Shown piece by piece: positions 1 through 10,151 of a stretch of DNA of 64,000 bases (within the stretch, counting starts at the first letter, position 1; each line of letters starts with the position of its first letter). The position numbers and the translations under genes are program-made. Source of the DNA: Phymatolithon calcareum (taxonomy: Eukaryota > Rhodophyta > Florideophyceae > Hapalidiales). The stretch spans positions 992,001 through 1,056,000 of the forward strand of contig OZ345383.1 in the NCBI GenBank assembly GCA_977006965.1. Reading direction: 5' to 3'. The notes below the pieces were generated by a model. The model did no database searches. It was not told the origin of the DNA and saw only the letters and a list, made by a program, of their open reading frames with translations.

Positions 1-285
1 TTGAAACAACTTGTAATCACTGGTGGTGAAAAGATGAAGGATGGTTTATCTTGAAAATGGGTGATCTCTCTCAAATGAGATGGTGAGATGGTCTCTACTA
101 AAACTACGAAGGGGGAACTGCTTAAATAGGCATCCCATTGCCTTCCAGCCATGGGATTTGCTGGAAGCCTATTGCGTGCTTCCTGCTCGCAGAACTAAGT
201 CGGAATTTAGGTCGCCTATTCCTGCAGCTTCTGGCGCCACTGCATTATTGCGTGTCTACAGTGCCCCATACACTCGAAGAGTGTA

Positions 286-3200
286 TTAATCATTGATTCG
301 CAATACTTGCTTGGCCTTCTTCGCCAGCTTTTTCTTGCGTGTGTTGGACAAAAATACTGCAAGCTCTTCAGGTACATCTTCATGAAGTTCTTCAATTTTC
401 TGCCACGTCCAATCGCTTTTGTCCGGCAAACCTGACCACTGAACTTGAACGAAGATTCCATCTGTTGCTTCTCCTATATCCACGAGTTTTTCAATCATCT
501 CGTACTTAGTCTCAGAGTGTTCTGCTTGTTTCGTCAGCTCATTGCTTGCCTTTTTTCGGTCAACGTTAGCACGGTACAATTGCATTCTGCTCGCATGGAC
601 TCGATCCGTTTTCCCATCCACTATGCTTGTCACATCGTAGACCAATTCGCTGACAATTGCAGTCACTTGCTTAGGACCGATCCATTTGAACTGCAATTTG
701 TGCTTCTTCTTCTTGCCGTCCGGAACACGTACAACCACAAAATCACCTAATTGGAATTGGTGACTCACGATATTCGTGTTTTTGTTGTGTTGCTTGATTT
801 GCTTCAACCGATTCTTGCTAGCTTTTTCCGCGACATCTTTGTGCATGTTCTCAATTGCAGACTGAAGTGTGTTAATCTCCAGTAATTGTATAGCCCTTGC
901 CTTTTCCATGCTTCTCATCTTCCCATTATGTGTCTCGCAGTCAATGACTAATTGCGTGCGCGTTGGCTTGATACCAGTCATGACTTGAAGCGGACTTCTG
1001 TATGTTCTATCAGTGTTGGAGCCCAGCCTCTTGAGGGGACATTCGTTGATAATAGTCATCAACATGCCTGCCACCGCAGTCCAATCCTGGGGCGCGAGTT
1101 TCAATTCGGACAAAAGAGCGTTGCAAGCAGCAAGAACAGTTCGCATTACTCTTTCCACGGTTCCGTTCACCCACGGGGAGTATGCTACCGTGAATGTGTG
1201 TCTGCTTTTGTAGACATCGGCGAGATTTTCCATCAAAACGTTCTTGAAATGAGATCCTTGGTCGGATACCCAGTTGTTCATAACAGTGAATGTCCGCATC
1301 CACCTTGCCAGTTCTTCAGCTGCTGTGTCCGCATTTGCAGCGACGGATGGACAGAGCCACACATAGGATGATAAATCGTCCTTGATAACGAAAATGTATT
1401 TGTGCCCGGTAGTACTTGAACCCATATACAAAAAATCGAAATGTATAACTTCGTTGGGCTTATTTCCGTGTAATACCGATGAAAGTGGGCGTGGAATCTT
1501 GGTACCGCTTTTCGATATGATGCAGTGAATACACTTCTTCACGAACTCCTTGCAATCATTGACAATTGAGTCCCACCAAAACTTCTCTTTCAGAGCGCTG
1601 CTTGTTGAGTCGAATCCTCTGTGTCCTCCTGCACCGCAATGTGCTACAGTCAGAAGTTTAAGCTGGAGTTCGAGTGATTCATCTGGGATCCATACTTGTT
1701 TGCTTAGATAGTACAGATCCCCTTCTTTCTTAGCCGCTTTTGCCGGCCTTGATTTTTCATGTTTGTTCTGTTCCGTGATGATCATTTGTGATGTTGGCCA
1801 CACAAATTCTTCGCTGAACGGTGATTTCACGATGTCGTTTTCCATCGATGTATCAGAAACCCTGCGACTCATGACTTTCTTGCCTCTGTACCCGGACAGC
1901 CAACGTGACATAATATCAGGCATAACGTTTCGCTCGCCTTCCACATGATCAATTGTGTACGAGAACGCCGATAAGTAAACGGCCCATCTTTGAACTTTGC
2001 TGATCACGTGGCTGCCAATCGTCGGTACCATTGCCATCGGATGAAATGCAAATAGCAGGTTTCTATGATCAGTGTATAGTTGGATGTTTGCTTCCCCTGC
2101 GAGCATGTAGTCGAGCTTCCGGAAACACTTCACAATGGCATAGGCTTCCTTCTCAAATGTACTCCACCGTTCTTTTGCTCTCTTGAAAGATGAACTAAGA
2201 AATGCCAACGGCTCATGCTTTTGTTCCATTATGTCCTTGGTCAGTTCACTCTCATCACATTGCGTGACCACGGCAGCCCAATGTGCATCCGAGGCATCCG
2301 TAAATATACAGATAGATTTTTCATAATCTCGGTGTGATAGCTTTACCGCATTTCGGAGAGTTTCTTGCAACGACTTGAATGAATGTTCATGCTCTGATCC
2401 CCATCCGAGGCTGTCCAACGAAAATTTTTGAATCGATTTCTTCTTTCGTGACCCCGCTTTGTCGTAAGCAATTTCCAGAATTCTTCGCAGCGCTTCACTT
2501 CGATGTGCAAAATCAGGTATGCTTGAAGCCATCCACTGAACGCAGTGTAAGTATTGGCATAGCTCTGCTGCATTTTCTGGCATATGTAGCTCCTTGAGAC
2601 CACTGAGTCTTCGGGGATCACATTGTATCCCTTGTTCGTCAATCAGTCGGCCGCACCAACGTACTTGTTTGGTGAATAGAACAGACTTCCTCGCGCTGAT
2701 TTTGAGTTTTCTTTGCTCACAGATCTTGAGACATTCTTTCAATGCATTTAAAAGACTTGCTTCTGTTTTTGCGTGAAAAAGAAAATCGTCAAGCCAAGCC
2801 TTCAAAAATTCTCGCAGGCTCACAAAGCACGGTTCGACACGGGATTGAAAATTCGCTCCGCTATTCATCACACCTTGTAATGTCCGTAATGGCTTGAATA
2901 TCCCGGATGGCGTGTGGAAACTGTGCGCATTCTGACCTTCTTCGTCCAGGGGTAGTTGCCAGTACCCGCTGCAAAAGTCCATCGTAGCAAAGAACTTGCT
3001 CCCAGCGACATCCATGAGTTCTGCATCAATATTCGGCATTGGCCATGACACAGGTACAGTCCTTGCATTCGCCGGGGTTAAATCGAACGTCATTCGATAA
3101 TTTGCTGGTGGTGCTTTGGGTACCGACAGTGGTGCTGCGGCCCACGTGGCGTTTGAGTTAGGCGCAATGAACCCATACTCCTCTAGCTTGGACATATACT

Positions 3201-4401
3201 TGAACATGAAATCGCGTTGATCAGCTGTGTATCGCCTCTGCTTGCAAATCACTGGTGTGGTGCCGGGCTTCAATACGACTTTCATCGGCTCGACGTTCGC
3301 AGGCGGATCATTTCCAAGGCGTAATCTGAAAACATCTCGATACGTTTCCAGCATCTCGCTTAACGTCTCCTGTCCCGATTTTGACAGCCCTTCTTCCGCT
3401 GCTTTAGTCAACATTTTTGCCATAGCTTCGTCCATCTCCTCCTTGGTATCGATACCTAAGTCCAACCAATCTTCATCACTGTCAGATCCCTCATCGTAAT
3501 CATAAGCGGCCTTGTCGGAATGATATACTCCATCGGACATGATTCTCGCAATAGATCCTTCACGATACTGTTTTTCATGGATGAGATCATCAGCTTGAAC
3601 AACCCCTTCATATCGATCACATGCTGCTTCCAGGACGGCTTTTGTGTCCAGTCCAAGTGCTTCGAGTATTGGTCGTCCAAGTAGAGGCGCGTTAACCTCT
3701 TGATTTGCAACCTGCCACACCAATTCTCGTATTGTGAGCGTTTTTGCATGTCGGATGAAGAGTTCTGTAGTAACCTTCACTTCCTTATTACAGGAGATAT
3801 AAATAGGTTCGTTCTCTGAATTGGTTGCTGCTGCCAATCCATATTTGCGCTCATTTATGAACGTCTTTGTTTCAATTTGGGCCCCGGTTTCCATTAACGT
3901 TGCATAAAGGTCCAGAGGCATCAGATTGATATCTGAGCCCGCATCCGCGCACATCGTTCTTGACTCCATTCCCTCAAATCTTGCCTTGATGAGTGTGGTA
4001 TTTGTTGGATATGCGTCGCTGTTTCGGCTGGACACTTTCTTCGCGCCTTTCTTGCTGTTTTTCTTTTTCTTGTGTTCCTCTATTAGCCGTTTCTTCTCAT
4101 CTTCCTCGCAATCTTCGCAGTCGCTCATGTAGTGCCTTCTTCCTTTGGTCTTACATGGAGGATTAAGACATAGTGGTATTTTTTTCTTTGGTTTCGTGTC
4201 CACATTAGATTCAGATGGTTGTGTTTTCTTCGGTGTTGAGGTTGTGCCCTTATGGTTCATACATTCTGCCCGTTGGGATATTTCAGCTTCCTTGCATAAC
4301 AAATTGATATAGGCTCTGAGGTCCTCCTTCAATCCTTGCTGATATTCGAGGTGCCTTTCCATTACCTTCTTCAAATTTGTTGGGAAAACCTTATCCTGCA
4401 T
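286..4401 (-). CDS. Ty3/gypsy retrotransposon polyprotein (PR-RT-RH-IN-chromodomain-like)
   Basis: An uninterrupted 1371-residue frame opening with ATG. The order of domains is Ty3/gypsy: a short N-terminal remnant with a zinc-knuckle-like C-x4-C-x6-H-x4-C near residue 80, aspartic protease (MCADAGSDINLM), reverse transcriptase with a W-L-D-D active-site variant (AWLDDFLFHA), RNase H (FTDASDAHWAAVV), integrase with an HHCC zinc module (HCGAGGHRG and CIHC) and a D,D,E core (HFDFLYM, WVSDQGSHF, GTVERVM). The last about 60 residues (VQVQWSGLPDKSDWTWQ) resemble a chromodomain, a targeting module of chromoviruses that binds modified histones. A normal capsid (gag) domain is missing at the N-terminus, and the DNA beyond the start is an inverted copy of the element's own pol, so the 5' side is probably truncated. 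The lack of stops suggests recent activity or selection. Family confidence is high; whether this copy is complete is doubtful. Confidence 0.93.
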   Translation of the reverse strand: MQDKVFPTNLKKVMERHLEYQQGLKEDLRAYINLLCKEAEISQRAECMNHKGTTSTPKKTQPSESNVDTKPKKKIPLCLNPPCKTKGRRHYMSDCEDCEEDEKKRLIEEHKKKKNSKKGAKKVSSRNSDAYPTNTTLIKARFEGMESRTMCADAGSDINLMPLDLYATLMETGAQIETKTFINERKYGLAAATNSENEPIYISCNKEVKVTTELFIRHAKTLTIRELVWQVANQEVNAPLLGRPILEALGLDTKAVLEAACDRYEGVVQADDLIHEKQYREGSIARIMSDGVYHSDKAAYDYDEGSDSDEDWLDLGIDTKEEMDEAMAKMLTKAAEEGLSKSGQETLSEMLETYRDVFRLRLGNDPPANVEPMKVVLKPGTTPVICKQRRYTADQRDFMFKYMSKLEEYGFIAPNSNATWAAAPLSVPKAPPANYRMTFDLTPANARTVPVSWPMPNIDAELMDVAGSKFFATMDFCSGYWQLPLDEEGQNAHSFHTPSGIFKPLRTLQGVMNSGANFQSRVEPCFVSLREFLKAWLDDFLFHAKTEASLLNALKECLKICEQRKLKISARKSVLFTKQVRWCGRLIDEQGIQCDPRRLSGLKELHMPENAAELCQYLHCVQWMASSIPDFAHRSEALRRILEIAYDKAGSRKKKSIQKFSLDSLGWGSEHEHSFKSLQETLRNAVKLSHRDYEKSICIFTDASDAHWAAVVTQCDESELTKDIMEQKHEPLAFLSSSFKRAKERWSTFEKEAYAIVKCFRKLDYMLAGEANIQLYTDHRNLLFAFHPMAMVPTIGSHVISKVQRWAVYLSAFSYTIDHVEGERNVMPDIMSRWLSGYRGKKVMSRRVSDTSMENDIVKSPFSEEFVWPTSQMIITEQNKHEKSRPAKAAKKEGDLYYLSKQVWIPDESLELQLKLLTVAHCGAGGHRGFDSTSSALKEKFWWDSIVNDCKEFVKKCIHCIISKSGTKIPRPLSSVLHGNKPNEVIHFDFLYMGSSTTGHKYIFVIKDDLSSYVWLCPSVAANADTAAEELARWMRTFTVMNNWVSDQGSHFKNVLMENLADVYKSRHTFTVAYSPWVNGTVERVMRTVLAACNALLSELKLAPQDWTAVAGMLMTIINECPLKRLGSNTDRTYRSPLQVMTGIKPTRTQLVIDCETHNGKMRSMEKARAIQLLEINTLQSAIENMHKDVAEKASKNRLKQIKQHNKNTNIVSHQFQLGDFVVVRVPDGKKKKHKLQFKWIGPKQVTAIVSELVYDVTSIVDGKTDRVHASRMQLYRANVDRKKASNELTKQAEHSETKYEMIEKLVDIGEATDGIFVQVQWSGLPDKSDWTWQKIEELHEDVPEELAVFLSNTRKKKLAKKAKQVLRIND

Positions 4402-4448
4402 GAGGGCAATAGTTTTCTTCGGATTTTTTTGCTTGAAGTTCGGGTACC

Positions 4449-4607
4449 CAATTGATCATGTGGAAGGCGAGCGAAACGTTATGCCTGATATTATGTCACG
4501 TTGGCTGTCCGGGTACAGAGGCAAGAAAGTCATGAGTCGCAGGGTTTCTGATACATCGATGGAAAACGACATCGTGAAATCACCGTTCAGCGAAGAATTT
4601 GTGTGGC
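4449..4607 (+). repeat. Inverted copy of gypsy pol segment 1797-1955
   Basis: This 159-bp stretch is the reverse complement of 1797-1955, essentially identical by eye, and encodes on the plus strand the same peptide (DHVEGERNVMPDI and on to SEEFVW) that lies between RNase H and integrase of the minus-strand polyprotein. It starts 48 bp beyond the polyprotein's start codon. An inverted partial duplication this close, with near-perfect identity, indicates a recent rearrangement or a template switch during reverse transcription. Confidence 0.92.
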
Positions 4608-5146
4608 TAGCCAGTAGGTTGGGGAGTCCGATAGTATAAAAGTTACAGCATGTCGCACGGAGCAAATGATCGCATCTCAAGAATGCCACAATTGGCGAGA
4701 GCGAGTGCCTAATAACTTGGCAATCTGAGAGTGCAACACGTCATGGCTTTATTTGACTTGAGAATTTCGCCTCCACTTTATCACGTGCATCCCGAACGGA
4801 CATTTCTGGGTAAGTAGGTGGCGGTTAGACCATGGTCAGGGGTTGTACATTTTTAATGCATAACCCACAGCCTTGGGCTGTGGACTTCCTCAACAGGATA
4901 TGCCGGAGCCCCAGTAACCCACATAATCATCCCATGTTAGACTCACAAAAATCAAGCTGCCTTTGAACGCTATAATACTTCGGTCGTTCGTGCAACTGGG
5001 CATTGTGAGTATTTTGAGCAAAGTCGGCAAGATTCGCGAGTAACTCTGTGATCTCCTCTTTAGTGAGCAAGCATTCGCAAGCATGCCTGATTTCTAATCT
5101 TGCTTGTAGTCAAGACTACTATATTTAGCAGATGGTAAACCCTGAA
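4608..5146. other. Intergenic, no gene seen
   Basis: No supported coding region. A small perfect stem, CCACAGCC/GGCTGTGG with a 3-base loop, lies at 4865-4883. No LTR of the neighbouring gypsy element was recognised here. Confidence 0.5.
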
Positions 5147-6577
5147 TCATTGTCCTTCTTGACATGCTTCTTTTTCCTTTTCCCGGGCGAGACGAGCAAT
5201 GCGTCTTCGCTCACTTCTCTTGGCGCTACTCCGAAATGCTGCTTCCCGCTTTCGGATTTTCCGCCTTTCCAGCTTTGCAAACCGCGCCGTCTCTATTGCA
5301 TTCTTTACTGCTACACTCACATTATGCCCTGTTGAGGGCTTCGACGGAGCAGGAGCTATCCGCACTGCACCCGTGCCGAAATCTTCGTAACGCGGAGGAC
5401 CTTCCTGAGAAAGCATCTGGATGGACGGCAGCTCCCTAGGCATGTTTTCGGAACTTAGTGATACCACTTCGGAAGGGTCAATACTGGAATCCAAGAGCCA
5501 TTCGCCGCAGCCATCCAACTCCTGGACCTGCTCCGGTTCATTGTCACATGGTGGTAGTAGCAAAGTGCCACAGGTTTCATCAAACAAGACACCGTCATCA
5601 TTTTGTGCACACGTCTTGACATTGGAGAAGGTCCCATTCTCTCCTGAGTCTTCAAAATTTTCAAAAGTGAATGGAATGACAACCGGGACTGCTGACTTCA
5701 GACGACCAAGTCGGTCAGTCATTCCCCATCTTACAAGTTTGTCAATACAAGAATCAGGTGCACCAGGATTCGTCGATGAGTACCCAAAAAATGGAATGGT
5801 CGTCATGAGCACACCCTCCTCGAATTTGCTGAGAACTGTACTGGAATAGACGTCGCCATAACGAACAAAGTCCAGCGGAATCGATGACCGAGAAAACCCA
5901 CGCGTGAGCGAGTCACAAGTTCCACGACATTCGACACAGCCCGGTTGCTGGCATGTACAGACAGAAGGGCCAAGGGTCGAATATCCAACGTTCATTGTCA
6001 TCATGCTCTGTTCCAGAATATCAAAATTGATATTGCCTGTTTTAACGGCTTTCAGAAAATCGGAAGTTTTAAATCGAATGCTCGAGTACACATAATTTGC
6101 CATCGACGCCGATATGTAATAGAACAGCTCCATAAAACCCTTTTTTTCATCCAGATGCACAAAGCAGAGTGCGCCAGTCCTATCATTACGCACGAAATGC
6201 TGGAAGCTGCTTTTGCACGGGATGAATTCTGGCGGAGGGCCGCAGCCGGATACCTGCCCAATGGAAACGCCGGCGCTGATGTCGTCAGTTTTGAACGCCG
6301 GGACAATCAAAATAGTGCTTCGCAAGTCCAACTCGGTTAACATCTGTGGACGATTATAGTCCAGAAGACCAACGTATGTGAATGATTTGGACTTCGTAAG
6401 CTTCGCTGGGGAGGAGAGTATACGGGCATCGTCTCCTGCGTCGTGTCGTAATAGGTAATCTTGTACCCAGTCACGGTGAAGGTCGGTCATGACTTCGTGG
6501 AGCATTTCACGTCTTGTACTCCATCGCATGCCTGGGGGAAAAGGAACTACAGGAATTCCGAAGTCCATAGCTTCCAT
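5147..6577 (-). CDS. Unknown protein with C-terminal basic region
   Basis: A 476-residue open frame on ATG. I do not recognise the family. Visible features: a cysteine cluster in the middle (CTCQQPGCVECRGTC, around residue 210), an acidic and polar stretch, and a strongly basic C-terminal helix (residues about 430-470, KLERRKIRKREAAFRSSAKR) that resembles the basic half of a bZIP DNA-binding region but lacks a following leucine zipper. No signal peptide or membrane segment is evident. A nuclear regulatory protein is a reasonable guess from the basic tail, nothing more. Upstream on the same strand, 6580-6770, another frame reads like protein (KELHRWLDGAKKSYSEKL), so an additional 5' exon is possible and the true start is uncertain. 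Confidence 0.7.
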   Translation of the reverse strand: MEAMDFGIPVVPFPPGMRWSTRREMLHEVMTDLHRDWVQDYLLRHDAGDDARILSSPAKLTKSKSFTYVGLLDYNRPQMLTELDLRSTILIVPAFKTDDISAGVSIGQVSGCGPPPEFIPCKSSFQHFVRNDRTGALCFVHLDEKKGFMELFYYISASMANYVYSSIRFKTSDFLKAVKTGNINFDILEQSMMTMNVGYSTLGPSVCTCQQPGCVECRGTCDSLTRGFSRSSIPLDFVRYGDVYSSTVLSKFEEGVLMTTIPFFGYSSTNPGAPDSCIDKLVRWGMTDRLGRLKSAVPVVIPFTFENFEDSGENGTFSNVKTCAQNDDGVLFDETCGTLLLPPCDNEPEQVQELDGCGEWLLDSSIDPSEVVSLSSENMPRELPSIQMLSQEGPPRYEDFGTGAVRIAPAPSKPSTGHNVSVAVKNAIETARFAKLERRKIRKREAAFRSSAKRSERRRIARLAREKEKEACQEGQ

Positions 6578-8173
6578 TACGAACGTAGCAAATAGTTGTC
6601 CTTGGTTGCGATAAGCGTCGAGACGCCTCCCAATAACGCCCGGAGTTTCTCACTATAGCTCTTCTTTGCGCCATCGAGCCATCGATGAAGCTCTTTAAGT
6701 GCCGGCAGAAAATGAAGACTGCAAAACAGTAGATGGCTCGCAGTGTTGATGATGTTGCTTGAGGTAAGGTACACGTAGTCGAGATCAAATAGCCAATCAG
6801 TGCTTGGGGGTTGACCTCACGGCTCCAGACTATTGGGTCAAGGCAATGTATCACAAAACTCCAGTGCACGTTATGGAATGGGTCTTCATCATGAAGACAT
6901 GTAGACATGAAGACTCATGAATATAGAATGAATATAGACTGGTTGCGTTGCTTGCAGCGCGACTGATGGCGCCCTCCGAACACACCGCTACAATGCATGT
7001 TCTCATGAGTGCATGATCAATTTCATTGATGATCCATCTCACGTCTTGAACTAAATTTTTATTACGGCACAGCAGTTTGAAACAACTTCGATGGAAGTCA
7101 GAAGAGGCATAGTTGTATAGCAGAGTACTCGTAGTTAGCATTGTAGGAACAATTCGCTGTTGTGTATAGCCGATGACGAAGCTTGGATTGTCCAAAAACC
7201 CCATGCTTTTTTGCTGCTATTCAGATGAAAAGACAGTTTCCGCTCTGTGTTAATCGGTGTTTCCCTGATCAATTGCAGAATTAGAGAGAGGCAAGCACCG
7301 TGAACAAGCAGCCTCACTCTCTGCCAAGAAGAAGAATGTGATTTCTATTCATATGAACTTATAGAGCCAATGACTTCGATATACACGGGACAGCGCAAGA
7401 GACCCTTGGCTTTCTTCCCGCTACGTTCTGATAATACGAATGTTAGAATATATGGAAATTGCTTGTCCAAACAGAACACGATCCGACCTTCCTGCGAACA
7501 GCACTTTTTCGCATACCAACCCTTCACATTGAGGCCCGGTCTTGGCGGAGAGCAACCTTGCCACGTGCCTGAGGAGGACCAGTTTTTGTTCAGCACGGTC
7601 GGTGTTCAAGTGTCTACTTGACAGATCCGTCAAACACGGTGATGATCCATGTCTAGATTTCCTCCTGGTCATATCTTCGACCCGGATTGTCGGCAAACTC
7701 ACCCATGGCGCATCGGCGCAGAACTCTCTTATGTGGGTCGCCGTGCGGTAAGGGTGGAAAGCTTCTGCGAGGCAGTGATGGGGAAAGATTATTCCCCGCG
7801 GAATGTTTTTGCCGTCAGATATATGCGAATTTTTCTGGCTGTGCCCTGTCGTCGACTTGGAGCCTTTATGGTCTGAGTGTGTACACAGTACACTAATTTA
7901 GTAGTTTGTGGAAGACAAATCCGGTCGTAGTGTTAACATTTTTTTCAATTGAAAAAATTTCTCCCCTTCAGGTAATATCTAAAAAAAAAGTTCTCATACC
8001 GACCGCACGGTATGACTCGTGGAACCTTGAATCCGCTGCATCACCAGCTTGCAAAAACCTCTGCTCAAGTCCTATCTCCGTCCTCGTCCTCATCACCAGC
8101 GAAAGAAAGCAGTATCCTCAGGCCGTTTTCTTACCCTTTTTGAAACACCAGTTGAAAGTACCTTGTACGCGCC
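6578..8173. other. Intergenic, upstream of the orphan gene and of RAD6
   Basis: No convincing gene. Several short overlapping frames on both strands at 7370-7900 have no recognisable domain. A possible 5' exon of the minus-strand orphan gene lies at about 6580-6770. Near RAD6 there is an AT-rich perfect palindrome, TTTTTTCAATTGAAAAAA, at 7940-7957. Confidence 0.45.
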
Positions 8174-8883
8174 ATGTCGACTCCAGCTCGCAAGCGTCTT
8201 ATCCGAGACTTCAAGAAGCTCAAGAACGTTCGTTGAGCCAACTTTCCGTTTCTTCTTCTCTCAAACGCAATGCCATTATATCTAACGTATATGTGGCTTC
8301 TCCAAATGTCGCTGACCTCGCTTCCGTCATTGGGATTACGCATTTATCTGTGAATGACAGGACCCTCCGAGCGGTATTAGTGGCGCACCGTGCGACAACA
8401 ACATTATGCGTTGGAATGCCGTCATATTTGGGTAAGTTTTGCGCTCTCGAATGGCGTAACCTCGCTCGTCTGCAGACATGGATCAAGGCTACGAAACAGC
8501 TATGCTAACCCATGTATAAACTTCGTGTTATCGCTTGTGACGCGAATGATAGTCCGGAGGAGACGCCGTGGGAGGGCGGCACTTTCAAACTTATTCTTGA
8601 TTTTACAGAAGACTACCCGAACAAGCCGCCGCTGGTCAAATTCGTGTCCAAGCTTTTTCACCCCAACGTGTACAATGACGGCGGCATTTGCCTCGATATC
8701 CTGCAGAGTAACTGGAGTCCTATCTACGATATCTCCGCTGTACTCACCTCTATTCAGAGCCTTCTCTGTGATCCAAACCCCAACTCTCCCGCGAACTCTG
8801 AGGCTGCCCGTCTTTTCCAGGAGAACCGCCGCGAGTACAACAAGCGCGTACAGCAAATAGTCGAGGAATCCTGGGTGGCGTGA
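8174..8883 (+). CDS. RAD6: Ubiquitin-conjugating enzyme E2, RAD6/UBC2 type
   Basis: Three exons rebuilt from splice signals: 8174-8227, 8361-8431 and 8553-8883, with GT-AG introns of 133 and 121 bp. The product is 151 residues, the normal RAD6 length. It begins [17 protein letters not shown], almost the canonical RAD6 start, and exon 2 supplies the conserved [11 protein letters not shown] segment. The HPN motif (residues 78-80) and the catalytic cysteine (GGICLDIL) fall at the expected places, the cysteine at residue 88 exactly as in yeast Rad6. The family transfers ubiquitin to histone H2B with Bre1-type E3s and to PCNA with Rad18 in post-replication repair. There is no acidic tail like that of yeast Rad6; the protein stops after EESWVA as in plant and animal orthologues. 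Neighbour SEN54 is convergent. Confidence 0.97.
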
Positions 8884-9146
8884 ACTCGCTTCGGAGGCGA
8901 TTTTACTGAAGTGCCTCTCCACGTTGGCGCCATGCGAAAAGTAGAGGTGTGACCGACCGTCAATTTTTTAGGAGATAAGTTTGTTCATATGGCTTTCTGT
9001 AGACCTCAATCATGTAGTAACGATTCGATGTATACTAATGTCCAATCTTCGAGGTCAAGATTGGCTTGTTCAACAATTGATGCTTTTAGACTTCTGCGAG
9101 AACCAACCCATGGCTGTAGTTCCAATTTTAGTGTCCTTGCTACTTG

Positions 9147-10151
9147 CTACCGCACTTCTACGGATACTGTTTCAACAGGCGCTGATCCTCCGATAAAACT
9201 CGGTGCAACCTCTTCGAGATCTTGCACAACTTTGAAAATTTCCTCGCTTCTTTCCTCGCTACGGTCTTGACTACCGACATCAGTTAGCCTTTCGAGCCTG
9301 TCATTTGCGCTGATTCCTTCCTCCACGCCTGTCGTATTAAGATCTCGCGTTTGAAACCTCTTTCGGAAACGGTCCGACAGCGGCGTAGCATTGCTCGCCA
9401 TATCCGTCAACACCACCACGCCGCGATCGATCAACGCGACCTTTACCCGCGTCTTTCCAGTACGCTCAAGCAACTTAGCTACCTGACGAATCCCTGGCGG
9501 TGGGTCCTCATACGTAAAAACCGACACGTGAAAAAGTGGGCGGGAAAGGTCCTTCCGCTTAAACGCACCCACTCGCCAAGCTGACAGTTGTACGGGAAGT
9601 GCGCCATCATTCGGCACAGCGAGACTCTCGTCCGCGCGTCGCACAACGTAGCCGGCACGCCGGAGATGGACGAAGGCCAGATAATGCTCAAGGGAGAGCG
9701 CGTGTTGCGCACCAAATGTAAGCGCCCATGCAGCCTGCAGCGAGACCGGACGACCCGCGACCCGTAAGTCGAGAGTTCCTTTGTCGACGAGGAATAGCGC
9801 CTCTTCTGGGTGCAGGTGCTGTTCGCCACTAATGAATTTGCCCATGGTCTGCAACGCGTTCCCACGCTGCTGGATCACCCGCGCCAGATGCAGCGTATCA
9901 TCCCAATCTGCCACCGCCATGTGTTTCGATCTCGCAGTACGCGGTGCAGTTATCGCCTTTCGGAGTTTCTCACGTCGTCGCTTCAGCTTCTGTGACTGCC
10001 CACTGTCTAGCTCCGTTGGCTCGAGTAGAGTTTCCTTCTTGCCGCGACGAGGCAGAGACAGTTTCCGCCACCATTGTTGTCCTGCATTGTTCGCTCGTGC
10101 ACGCTTTCGAACTCGACCTGACCGATCGGCGTCTTTCCCGCCGCGCGCCAT
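9147..10151 (-). CDS. SEN54: tRNA-splicing endonuclease subunit SEN54-like
   Basis: A 334-residue intronless frame from ATG. The N-terminal third is very basic. Residues about 95-175 carry the Sen54 N-terminal domain signature: QTMGKFISGEQHLHPEEALFL followed by PVSLQAAWAL and a Y-L-A-F-V-H-L-R-R-A-G-Y-V-V helix. In the family this structural subunit pairs with the catalytic Sen2 within the heterotetramer that cuts introns from pre-tRNAs. The C-terminal half is divergent but keeps the spacing expected for the nuclease-like fold. Its start is 311 bp from the divergent RPL17 gene, so the two probably share a promoter region. Confidence 0.85.
   Translation of the reverse strand: MARGGKDADRSGRVRKRARANNAGQQWWRKLSLPRRGKKETLLEPTELDSGQSQKLKRRREKLRKAITAPRTARSKHMAVADWDDTLHLARVIQQRGNALQTMGKFISGEQHLHPEEALFLVDKGTLDLRVAGRPVSLQAAWALTFGAQHALSLEHYLAFVHLRRAGYVVRRADESLAVPNDGALPVQLSAWRVGAFKRKDLSRPLFHVSVFTYEDPPPGIRQVAKLLERTGKTRVKVALIDRGVVVLTDMASNATPLSDRFRKRFQTRDLNTTGVEEGISANDRLERLTDVGSQDRSEERSEEIFKVVQDLEEVAPSFIGGSAPVETVSVEVR

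Larger units (their letters stand above)
286..4607 (-). mobile_element. Ty3/gypsy element, 5' side rearranged
   Basis: The polyprotein frame plus the adjoining inverted 159-bp self-fragment at 4449-4607. I could not find a pair of long terminal repeats: positions 1-285 and 4608-5146 show no match to each other by eye, so the outer limits given are only the coding and rearranged parts. The 3' end of the element may lie in positions 1-285 or beyond the left edge of the window. Confidence 0.7.

Noticed and set aside
1-285. Possible 3' LTR of the gypsy element
   Set aside because: No matching copy was found on the other side of the element (4608-5146), so an LTR cannot be shown.
4400-4639. Plus-strand 79-codon frame as a separate gene
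   Set aside because: It is only the inverted fragment of gypsy pol; it has no independent start or end.
7370-7896. Cluster of overlapping short frames
   Set aside because: Four frames on two strands compete in the same interval and none shows a motif, signal peptide or splice-consistent extension.
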